In this document: positions 36,780 to 44,363 of the stretch, piece by piece | Numbering within the stretch: the first letter of the stretch is position 1 | How the letters are laid out: each line of letters opens with the position of its first letter | Assembly (NCBI GenBank): GCA_905235655.1 | Contig: CAJOMA010000004.1 | Location: 1 to 52,400, forward strand | Direction of reading: 5' to 3' | Length of the DNA: 52,400 nucleotides | Source of the DNA: an uncultured Oscillospiraceae bacterium | GTDB lineage: Bacteria > Bacillota > Clostridia > Oscillospirales > Oscillospiraceae | The notes under the pieces: model-generated | Told to the model about the DNA's origin: nothing | The model's input: only the letters and a program-made list of their open reading frames with translations | The model's database searches: none | Program-made: the position numbers and the translations under genes

Positions 36780-37916
36780 ATGTTTGAACTGCTGAAAACG
36801 GAAGGCGCGGCGCGGCGCGGCGTGTTTACCTGCGCGCACGGCACGGTGCAGACGCCCGTATTTATGAACGTTGGTACGCAGGGTGCGATCAAAGGCGCGC
36901 TGAGCGCGGCAGACCTGAAGAATATCGGCTGTCAGGTGGAGCTGTCCAACACCTACCATCTGCATCTGCGCCCAGGCGATCAGACCGTCCGCGCGATGGG
37001 CGGACTGCACAGGTTTATGACGTGGGACGGGCCGATACTGACTGATTCCGGCGGCTTTCAGGTGTTTTCTCTGGCAAGCCTGCGGAAGATCAAGGAGGAG
37101 GGCGTGTATTTCGCCTCCCACATCGACGGACGCAAAATCTTCATGGGACCGGAGGAGAGCATGCAGATTCAGTCGAATCTCGGCTCGGATATCTGCATGG
37201 CGTTTGACGAGTGCGTCAAAAACCCGTCGCCTTATGAATATGTCAAGGCTTCGGTACAGCGGACGTACCGCTGGCTGGTGCGCTGCAGGAACGAAAACGC
37301 CCGCCTGAATCAGATGGAAACGACCGTCAACCCGCAGCAGATGCTTTGGGGTATCAATCAGGGCGGAACGTATGCCGACCTGCGCATTGAATACATGAAA
37401 ATGATCGCCGATCTTGACCTGCCGGGCTATGCCATCGGCGGTCTCGCGGTCGGCGAGCCGACACAGACGATGTATGACATCATCGAGGCGATCGAGCCTT
37501 ACATGCCGAGAAATAAGACGCGCTATCTGATGGGAGTCGGCACGCCGTCAAATCTCATCGAGGGCGTGGCAAGAGGCGTCGATTTCTTCGACTGCGTAAT
37601 GCCTGCAAGAAACGCAAGACACGCAAAGCTCTTTACATGGGGCGGTACGAGAAACCTGAAAAACGCAAAGTATGAACGCGATGAACGTCCGATCGACCCG
37701 GAATGCGACTGTCCGGTCTGCCGCAGATATTCGCGCGCGTATATCCACCATTTGTTCAAGGCGGAGGAAATGCTCGCCATGCGCCTGTCCGTTATGCACA
37801 ACCTCTATTTCTACAACATGCTGACCCGCCGCATTCGCGACGCACTGGACGCTGGGGAATTCGCCCGCTTCCGCGCGGAATACTCGGAAAAGCTCGGCAG
37901 ACCTGCCGAGGATTGA
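36780..37916 (+). CDS. tgt: tRNA-guanine transglycosylase
   Basis: TPVFMNVGTQGAIKG; ILTDSGGFQVFSL; GGLAVGEPTQTMYDI; RYLMGVGTPSNLIEGVARGVDFFDCVMPARNARH. Confidence 0.97.
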   Translation: MFELLKTEGAARRGVFTCAHGTVQTPVFMNVGTQGAIKGALSAADLKNIGCQVELSNTYHLHLRPGDQTVRAMGGLHRFMTWDGPILTDSGGFQVFSLASLRKIKEEGVYFASHIDGRKIFMGPEESMQIQSNLGSDICMAFDECVKNPSPYEYVKASVQRTYRWLVRCRNENARLNQMETTVNPQQMLWGINQGGTYADLRIEYMKMIADLDLPGYAIGGLAVGEPTQTMYDIIEAIEPYMPRNKTRYLMGVGTPSNLIEGVARGVDFFDCVMPARNARHAKLFTWGGTRNLKNAKYERDERPIDPECDCPVCRRYSRAYIHHLFKAEEMLAMRLSVMHNLYFYNMLTRRIRDALDAGEFARFRAEYSEKLGRPAED

Positions 37917-38003
37917 CCGAAAATGTAAAATTATCAATATTATACTTGCATTGCACGCAGCGATTCAGTATAATAGCAGTAACAATAATTAGGAGGAAAT
38001 CTC

Positions 38004-38360
38004 ATGGATCCCAGTTTTATCATTATTCTTGTCGCAATGATCGCGGTGTTCTACTTTATGATCATCCGGCCTGAGAAGAAAAAGAAAAAGGAAGAGGAAG
38101 CGCTGCGCAGCTCGCTGAAGGAAGGCGACAAAATCACGACCATCGGCGGTATCGTCGGTAAGATCGTCGATATGAAGGATGAAAACATCGTGATCGAAAC
38201 CAGCATGGACCGCGTCCGCATGGAGCTTGCCAAGTGGTCAGTCATGACGAACAACACCGCGCAGGAGGCTGCGCAGAAGGCGCGCGCCGAGGCGCAGGCC
38301 GCCGCAAAAGAACGCGCGGAAAAGAGAAAAGCTGAAAAAGAAGCAAAGAAAAAGAAATAA
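38004..38360 (+). CDS. yajC: Preprotein translocase subunit YajC
   Basis: YFMIIRPEKKKKKEEEALRSSLKEGDKITTIGGIVGKIVDMKDENIVIET. Confidence 0.93.
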   Translation: MDPSFIIILVAMIAVFYFMIIRPEKKKKKEEEALRSSLKEGDKITTIGGIVGKIVDMKDENIVIETSMDRVRMELAKWSVMTNNTAQEAAQKARAEAQAAAKERAEKRKAEKEAKKKK

Positions 38361-38373
38361 TCGACAGCAGGAA

Positions 38374-38404
38374 CGCACGACTGAAACGGTCGTGCGTTTT
38401 TTTG
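38374..38404 (+). terminator. Rho-independent terminator after yajC
   Basis: GCACGACTGAAACGGTCGTGCGTTTTTTTG. Confidence 0.85.
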
Positions 38405-38455
38405 TCATACATCGCGCGCTCAGACAATACGCTGAAAAGGGAAAGGAGAGTAGGT

Positions 38456-38842
38456 ATGAAAACGAAAACGAGCAAAAAAAGCTTCTGGATTGTATTGCTG
38501 ATCGCGATTCCCGCGTTGACAATTCTGGCGGCATTCGGCGGGGCAAAGCTGATCTTATCGGGCGCAGTGCCGGAAAGCAAGCTGGAGCTGACCGTCTGCA
38601 TCGCGGTCGGACTGGTTGCGCTGGTGCTGTCGCTGATAGGCGCGTATCGCGCAAAGCAGAAAAAATTTATTTGGGGAATTGCGTTCGCAGCAGGTTATAT
38701 CGTGATTTTAATGCTGTCGAATCTGCTGTTCTTCGGAGAGGGATACGGCGCGATTCTGCCCAACGTGATTGCCGTGATGACAGGCGGCGTGATCGGCAGC
38801 ATGATCGGGGCAGGGAAACGCAGAAACAGAAAGCATGCGTAA
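38456..38842 (+). CDS. Small multi-pass membrane protein, TIGR04086-like
   Basis: MKTKTSKKSFWIVLLIAIPALTILAAFGGAKLILSGAVPE...; four predicted hydrophobic segments. Confidence 0.65.
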   Translation: MKTKTSKKSFWIVLLIAIPALTILAAFGGAKLILSGAVPESKLELTVCIAVGLVALVLSLIGAYRAKQKKFIWGIAFAAGYIVILMLSNLLFFGEGYGAILPNVIAVMTGGVIGSMIGAGKRRNRKHA

Positions 38843-39008
38843 CTTTCGTAAAAAATGTCCAAAGCGATTTTGGATAATTGCAGGATTTCCTGCAAAATGA
38901 AAATCTACCATATATAGAGGGAATATACGACGCTTCCCACAAGATGTCGGAAGAAGATTTCAAAAGGGTTACAAGTGCAAATTAACGGTTACGCGGTTTA
39001 CATAACTA

Positions 39009-39036
39009 AGTTTACATAATATATGTGCATAATAAA
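39009..39036. other. dif-like Xer recombination site candidate
   Basis: AGTTTACATAA-TATATG-TGCATAATAAA; reverse complement contains TTATGTAAACT, identical to the XerD arm of the B. subtilis-type dif as recalled. Confidence 0.45.
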
Positions 39037-39214
39037 CAAATTTTAACAAAAACGCGAAAAAGTGTTGAAATTCAAGGTTTTTTGCGGTATAGTTACTTTT
39101 GCAACGGTGAAAAAATTGGTAGAAATAATATTTTTCGCATAAATTGTGATTGTTGTTTCCGCCAAACACTATATGTAGTTTTTTGCCGAATCTTGTAGGA
39201 AAGGAGCCGATCTC

Positions 39215-40099
39215 TTGGCAAATCTTGTATCCGCTTACGAGAATTATCTTTTGAATATCAAGCATGCCTCTGCCAATACGGTTGCTTCCTACATGCGCGA
39301 TATCCGCCAGTTCACTGATTACATTTCGGATATTGAGGATATGCAGCTCGAAGCTTGTGACAGAGACTGTATTTGCCGCTATACGCAGCACCTTTCGAAT
39401 AACGGTAAATCTCCGTCGACAATTGCGCGCAGCATTGCCTCTATGAAGAGCTTTTATGCTTTTTGTCAGGCGGAGGGGTTCGTTACCGATAATCCCGTCC
39501 ATGAGATTCCGCAGCAAAAGGCAGAAAAGAAACTGCCGCAGATTTTAACCGGCAGGGAAGTCGAGCTTTTGCTGGAGCAGCCCAAATGCACGGACATGAA
39601 GGGCTTTCGCGATAAGGCGATGCTGGAAACGCTCTATGCGACCGGTATGCGCGTCAGTGAAATGATCTCTCTGAACGTCGCGGACGTCAGCCTTTCAGGC
39701 TCTTTCGTCAAGTGTGAGGGCGGCGGCAAATTCCGTATTATCCCGCTTTACCCCGCGGCGGTCAAGGCGCTCACGGCGTATTTGACCGATATTCGCCCGA
39801 AGATGGTCTCGGGGCCGGAGGAGGAAGCGCTTTTCGTCAACATTAACGGCGACCGCATGACCCGACAGGGCTTCTGGAAGATCATCAAGCACTATCAGGA
39901 CACGGCGCAGATCAGCAAGGACATCACGCCACACACCCTGCGCCACAGCTTTGCCGCGCATTTGCTGGAAAACGGCGCTGATCTTCGCTCCCTGCAGGAA
40001 ATGCTCGGGCACAGCGATATTTCCTCGACCCAGATCTATACGCAGGTCGTCAAGCAGAATCTGAAGAACGTTTACAACAAATATCATCCCCGTGCTTGA
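39215..40099 (+). CDS. Xer-family tyrosine recombinase (XerD-like)
   Basis: YATGMRVSEMISLNVADV; HTLRHSFAAHLLENGADLRSLQEMLGHSDISSTQIYTQVVKQNLKNVYNKYHPRA. TTG start. Confidence 0.93.
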   Translation: MANLVSAYENYLLNIKHASANTVASYMRDIRQFTDYISDIEDMQLEACDRDCICRYTQHLSNNGKSPSTIARSIASMKSFYAFCQAEGFVTDNPVHEIPQQKAEKKLPQILTGREVELLLEQPKCTDMKGFRDKAMLETLYATGMRVSEMISLNVADVSLSGSFVKCEGGGKFRIIPLYPAAVKALTAYLTDIRPKMVSGPEEEALFVNINGDRMTRQGFWKIIKHYQDTAQISKDITPHTLRHSFAAHLLENGADLRSLQEMLGHSDISSTQIYTQVVKQNLKNVYNKYHPRA

Positions 40100-40128
40100 T
40101 GGTCGGTGAGGATTCGCCGGCCGTTCAA

Positions 40129-40156
40129 AAAAGTGCGCAGTTCAGACGCGCACTTT
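40129..40156. terminator. Bidirectional terminator between convergent genes
   Basis: AAAAGTGCGC-AGTTCAGAC-GCGCACTTTT. Confidence 0.75.
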
Positions 40157-40803
40157 TAGTCTGCACACTGCTTGTACTCACGCAGCAGCGCGATTGCCGC
40201 CCTGCAGCCGTACTTCTCCGCAACGGCGATCTTCCTTTTTACGGACGCTTCCGTGTCGTAGTATTTCGTGGCTCCGTTTTCACTTCGGTAACTGCACTGC
40301 GCCGTTTTCAGATATCCTTTTGCCGTGCCGTTGCGGTTTATTTGCGTCGAAACGTTCCATGGAATGATTTCAAGAACCCATTGATTTCCGTACAGCGCCT
40401 GCGCCTTTCGGGTAAAGCTTTCCCAGCAATTGCAGAGCAATCCGGAAACTTGCACATCTGCGTCAGGGCAGAGCCGGTGGAGCGCCGGAGGCACGGTTAT
40501 TTTTGCCCGCATACGCTGCTGCAGTCCGATTGCGATCGCAGCGCTTACCTCGTTGATCGGCTGCTCAAAGTCGAGAAAACACCCGTTTCCGCACGCCTCC
40601 GCCAAGCGGTCCAGTACGGCTGGCGGCGGAGCAGCGGCAGGTAAATGAAGATCGTCGATGACAGGGGGCGCGTCGGGAATCAGGCGCGTCGGAAGCCGGA
40701 GTGTTCCGTCCGCGTTAAACCCATAACCGAGCTGCGCATACAGCATATCCGACGTCGGCGCCGTTTCGTTTTCCTCTGCGGCAAAATAGAAGGGGATTGA
40801 CAA
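40156..40803 (-). CDS. Uncharacterised ~215-aa protein, possibly a glycoside-hydrolase-like TIM-barrel protein
   Basis: CGNGCFLDFEQPINEVSAAI... and C-terminal YYDTEASVKRKIAVAEKYGCRAAIALLREY resemble GH18-like barrel strands; weak. Confidence 0.6.
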   Translation of the reverse strand: MSIPFYFAAEENETAPTSDMLYAQLGYGFNADGTLRLPTRLIPDAPPVIDDLHLPAAAPPPAVLDRLAEACGNGCFLDFEQPINEVSAAIAIGLQQRMRAKITVPPALHRLCPDADVQVSGLLCNCWESFTRKAQALYGNQWVLEIIPWNVSTQINRNGTAKGYLKTAQCSYRSENGATKYYDTEASVKRKIAVAEKYGCRAAIALLREYKQCAD

Positions 40804-40868
40804 TAGACAAACCTCCGCATCGGTGTTATAATATGGCTGTAAGAATCTATGGGAACGCAGGAAACATT

Positions 40869-41369
40869 ATGCTGTCATTTTTACCGGATCATATTTTCCA
40901 GAACATCACCGATATTTCCCCCGACTTTCTTTGCAGTCGGGAGCTTTCGCTGCTGCTGGCGGATTTTGACAATACGATGCTGCCCTATACGACGGATATT
41001 CCGTCGCAGGAGCTGCTGGACTGGATGGAAAAGATCAAGGCCGCAGGAATCACGCTTTGTATTGTTTCCAACAGCCGAAAGCCGCGCGTGCCGCGCTTTT
41101 GTGAGCAGTATGGCATTATGTGCATCACCGGGGCGAAGAAACCCGGAACGCGCGGCGTAAAGGAAGCGCTGCGACGATTCAGCGCGGAGAAGAATAACAC
41201 CGCGCTGGTCGGCGATCAGATCTACACCGACGTGTTATGCGCCAAGCTGTCCGGCGTGACGGCGCTGGCGGTCAAATCCATTCACAATCACAATATCTGG
41301 CTGAAGCTGCGCCACGTGCTCGAGGTGCCGTTTCTGGCAATTGCAGGAAAGAGGAGAGTAAAGCTTTGA
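40869..41369 (+). CDS. YqeG family HAD IIIA-type phosphatase
   Basis: LLLADFDNTMLPY, ITLCIVSNSRKPRVPRFCE, GAKKPGTRGVKEAL, ALVGDQIYTDVLCAKLSGV. Confidence 0.93.
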   Translation: MLSFLPDHIFQNITDISPDFLCSRELSLLLADFDNTMLPYTTDIPSQELLDWMEKIKAAGITLCIVSNSRKPRVPRFCEQYGIMCITGAKKPGTRGVKEALRRFSAEKNNTALVGDQIYTDVLCAKLSGVTALAVKSIHNHNIWLKLRHVLEVPFLAIAGKRRVKL

Positions 41370-42424
41370 AAAACATTGAAAAATACCGTTCTTTATTGAA
41401 TGACGAGGTGCAGGAACTGTTTCTGACCTCCCGCTACAGCCGGATGTACGCGGCGGAATTTGATATTGCCGAGGGCTATGCCGTTCTCGGCAAAAACGGC
41501 GCGCGCTACTTCACCGACAGCCGCTATATCGAGTCTGCGCAGAAGAATATCAAGGATTTTGAGGTCATTGACTTCGGACGCGACCTGTTCGGCTGCCTGA
41601 ATCGGGCGGTGCAGGAGCTTGACATTGAGACGCTCGGCTTTGAGGACGGTTATCTGACGGTCAGCGAGTACGACCTCTTCAGCAATAAGCTGAATGCGAA
41701 GTTTGTTCCCATGCAGGAGAAGATCAACGCGTTCCGTGCCTCCAAGGAGCCGTGGGAGATTGAGCGGATGAAAACTGCGCAGGAGATCACCGACCGCGCC
41801 TTCACCGAGGTCTGCGGCAGAGTGCGCGAGGGCATGACCGAGAAGGAGCTTGCCGCCGAGCTGATCTACTGCCTGTATAAGAACGGCGGGGAAGGGCTGT
41901 CCTTTGATCCTATCGTCGTTTCCGGTCCGAACAGCAGCATGCCGCACGGCGTCCCCGGCGACCGCAAGCTGCAGAAGGGCGATTTTATCACTATGGATTT
42001 CGGCGTGCTCTATCAGGGCTACTGTTCCGATATGACGCGCACCGTCGCGTTGGGCTACGCGACGGACGAAATGAAAAAGGTGTATCAGACGGTGCTGGAC
42101 GCCCAGCTTGCCGGCATTGCGATCTCCAAGGCCGGCGTGAGCGGCAAGGCGGTCGACGCGGCCGCCCGCGATCTGATCACCGCCGCCGGCTACGGAGACT
42201 GCTTCGGCCACAGCTACGGGCACAGCCTGGGCTTGGAGATTCACGAAAACCCGAACTGCAACATGCGGAACGAGAATCCAATGCCGCTGCACGCGGTCTG
42301 CTCGGCGGAACCCGGCATTTATCTTCCCGGAAAATTCGGCGTCCGGATCGAAGACGTCGTCGTTTTTGAGGAAAACGGTTGTACGGTTTTGACGAAAAGC
42401 CCGAAAAACCTGATTATTTTGTAA
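41366..42424 (+). CDS. M24 family Xaa-Pro aminopeptidase
   Basis: SFDPIVVSGPNSSMPHGVPGDRKLQKGDFITMDFGVLYQGYCSDMTRTVALG; GHSYGHSLGLEIHENPN; GIYLPGKFGVRIEDVVV. Confidence 0.95.
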   Translation: MKNIEKYRSLLNDEVQELFLTSRYSRMYAAEFDIAEGYAVLGKNGARYFTDSRYIESAQKNIKDFEVIDFGRDLFGCLNRAVQELDIETLGFEDGYLTVSEYDLFSNKLNAKFVPMQEKINAFRASKEPWEIERMKTAQEITDRAFTEVCGRVREGMTEKELAAELIYCLYKNGGEGLSFDPIVVSGPNSSMPHGVPGDRKLQKGDFITMDFGVLYQGYCSDMTRTVALGYATDEMKKVYQTVLDAQLAGIAISKAGVSGKAVDAAARDLITAAGYGDCFGHSYGHSLGLEIHENPNCNMRNENPMPLHAVCSAEPGIYLPGKFGVRIEDVVVFEENGCTVLTKSPKNLIIL

Positions 42425-42432
42425 GGAAATAC

Positions 42433-42461
42433 TTGAAAACAGGGAATTCTTAGTGTATACT
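42433..42461 (+). promoter_or_regulatory. Sigma-A promoter (TTGAAA-17-TATACT) for efp
   Basis: Hexamers with 17-bp spacer. Confidence 0.65.
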
Positions 42462-42529
42462 ATTTAAGTTAAAAGCCGTGAGGCGGCATTCTGAAGAATG
42501 TATATTATTTCACATTGGAGGAAACATAT

Positions 42530-43096
42530 ATGGCAACCATTACCGCAGGCGATTTCAGAAACGGTAAGACCTTTGAGATGGACGGCAAGATCTATCAGGT
42601 CGTTGAGTTCCAGCACGTGAAGCCCGGCAAGGGTGCAGCATTTGTCCGTACAAAGATGAGAAATATCATCACCGGTGGTGTGACCGAAACCTCTTTCAAC
42701 CCGACGGCAAAGTTTGAGGAAGCGTTTGTTGAGCGCAAGAAGATGGCTTACAGCTACTCCGACGGCGATCTGTACTATTTCATGGACAACGAGACCTATG
42801 ATATGGTTCCTCTGAACAAGGACATCCTTCCTGAGGCGTTCAAGTTCATCAAGGAGAACGAGGAATGCACGTTGCTGTCCTACAAGGGCAGCGTGTTCGG
42901 CGTCGAGTGCCCGAACTTTGTCGAGCTGGAGGTCACCAAGACCGAGCCGGGCGTTGCCGGCAACACTGCGACCAACACCTTGAAGCCCGCGACAGTCGAG
43001 ACCGGCGCGGAGATCAAGGTTCCGCTCTTTATCAACGAAGGCGACCGCATTTCCATTGATACGCGCACCGGCGAGTATCTCGGCCGCGCAAAGTAA
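42530..43096 (+). CDS. efp: Elongation factor P
   Basis: [73 protein letters not shown]. Confidence 0.97.
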   Translation: MATITAGDFRNGKTFEMDGKIYQVVEFQHVKPGKGAAFVRTKMRNIITGGVTETSFNPTAKFEEAFVERKKMAYSYSDGDLYYFMDNETYDMVPLNKDILPEAFKFIKENEECTLLSYKGSVFGVECPNFVELEVTKTEPGVAGNTATNTLKPATVETGAEIKVPLFINEGDRISIDTRTGEYLGRAK

Positions 43097-43113
43097 CTTG
43101 AAAGGAGAACGAC

Positions 43114-43578
43114 ATGACTCTTTCTGAAAAATCCGCATACCTGAAGGGTCTGATGGACGGTCTGAAGCTGGACAAGGAGACCGACGAGGGCAGGATGATT
43201 GCCGGTATCGTCGATCTGCTGCAGGACATGACCGCCTCGATCAGCGACCTGGAGGAGAACGCAATCGCTGTTTCCGATGAACTTGACGAGATCGAAGAGG
43301 ATCTGGATGCCATCGAGGAATATCTGATGGACGAGGATGACGAAGACGATGACGACGAGTACGATGAGGACGATGACGTTTACGACTTCGCCGATGACGA
43401 CGGTGAGGATTTTGACTATGAAGACGAGGTCGTTTACAACGTGACCTGCCCGAATTGCGGCAAGGAGCTGGAGCTGGACGAGGAAACTATCCTCGGCGAT
43501 TCCATCAACTGCCCGCAGTGCGGCGAGCTTCTCGAGTTTGACTTCGACGAAGACGACGAGGCAGACGAGGAAGATTAA
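43114..43578 (+). CDS. CD1247-like acidic protein with Cys4 zinc-ribbon
   Basis: N-terminal LSEKSAYLKGLMDGLKLDKETDEGRMIAGIVDLLQDM, D/E-rich linker, CPNCGKELELDEE...CPQCGELLEFDF. Confidence 0.8.
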   Translation: MTLSEKSAYLKGLMDGLKLDKETDEGRMIAGIVDLLQDMTASISDLEENAIAVSDELDEIEEDLDAIEEYLMDEDDEDDDDEYDEDDDVYDFADDDGEDFDYEDEVVYNVTCPNCGKELELDEETILGDSINCPQCGELLEFDFDEDDEADEED

Positions 43579-43585
43579 ACCGATG

Positions 43586-43616
43586 ATAAAAAAGGACGCT
43601 GTTCGGCGTCCTTTTG
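43586..43616 (+). terminator. Rho-independent terminator
   Basis: AAAAAAGGACGCTGTTCGGCGTCCTTTTGT. Confidence 0.75.
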
Positions 43617-43651
43617 TCGTATCTTGGCATAGGATGATGCGGGGTGGTAAT

Positions 43652-43834
43652 TTGAAAGACTGCATGCAGGACTGCCTGAAACGGCTCTTATGCGTCAAAT
43701 CCATCGTCACGATCCTGCTTGCCTCCGTGTTTTGCGCGCTTGCGCTGCGCGGGGAGATTGCGGCAGAGCAGTATCTGACAATCTTTACAATGATCATCTC
43801 GTTCTATTTCGGCACGCAGCACGAGCGAATGTAA
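43652..43834 (+). CDS. Small holin-like/phage-type membrane protein
   Basis: (M)KDCMQDCLKRLLCVKSIVTILLASVFCALALRGEIAAEQYLTIFTMIISFYFGTQHERM; TTG start preceded by GGGGTGG. Confidence 0.6.
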   Translation: MKDCMQDCLKRLLCVKSIVTILLASVFCALALRGEIAAEQYLTIFTMIISFYFGTQHERM

Positions 43835-43883
43835 AAAGCACGACTGCCGATCGGCAACCGTCGTTGGGCAGTCGTACTTTTTG
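43832..43883. terminator. Bidirectional terminator-like hairpin between convergent genes
   Basis: AAAAAGCACGACTGCC ... GGCAGTCGTACTTTTT. Confidence 0.7.
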
Positions 43884-43884
43884 C

Positions 43885-44307
43885 TTATTCGTCAACCAGA
43901 TCGTCGTAGTCGTCGAGGTCGTCGTCCGTATCATCCAGTTCGTGGTTGCAGCCGTTCAGTATTTCGCCGTAGCGTATTCTGCGTTTCATTTTGCATTCTT
44001 CCACGTTTTTGTGCAGCAGCTCCTTGAAATCCTGCGGGTACTTGATGTTTTTCAGAATGACCTGCGGCGTGGACTTGTCGGAGGAGGCGACCGTCACGGT
44101 GCCGACGCCGAAGATTCGCTGCCACAGATTGCGCTTGGAGCTGATATCGCGGATACGGTAGAGCAGAATCTCCTCGTCGCGGACGCTGAGGAAGCCGACG
44201 GAGAGGAAAAGACGGTCCTCGCTCAGCCCGTAGCGGGTGAAGCTCAGCGGCATACCCATAAACCGCTTGCGGTCTTTCCAGATATACATATCGCCATTAA
44301 AACCCAT
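43885..44307 (-). CDS. Bacterial PH-domain protein (YdbS-like)
   Basis: YGLSEDRLFLSVGFLSVRDEEILLYRIRDISSKRNLWQRIFGVGTVTVASSDKSTPQVILKNIKYPQDFKELL. Confidence 0.82.
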   Translation of the reverse strand: MGFNGDMYIWKDRKRFMGMPLSFTRYGLSEDRLFLSVGFLSVRDEEILLYRIRDISSKRNLWQRIFGVGTVTVASSDKSTPQVILKNIKYPQDFKELLHKNVEECKMKRRIRYGEILNGCNHELDDTDDDLDDYDDLVDE

Positions 44308-44340
44308 AGTATTGCCTCCTTATTTGATCTGAATTTATAT

Positions 44341-44363
44341 TAGAACATTCCGAAGGGAATGTC
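44341..44363 (-). terminator. Terminator-like hairpin after the P-type ATPase
   Basis: Reverse strand GACATTCC-CTTC-GGAATGTTCTAATAT. Confidence 0.55.

Noticed and set aside
38842-39000. Possible small RNA in the gap before the first Xer recombinase
   Set aside because: Small hairpins exist (e.g. TTGCAGG-ATTT-CCTGCAA) but there is no convincing promoter-terminator pair; only the dif-like site is supported.
43310-43440. GAC/GAT/GAG-rich stretch as a possible tandem repeat or CRISPR-like array
   Set aside because: Simply the Asp/Glu-rich linker of the CD1247-like protein; no regular repeat-spacer structure.
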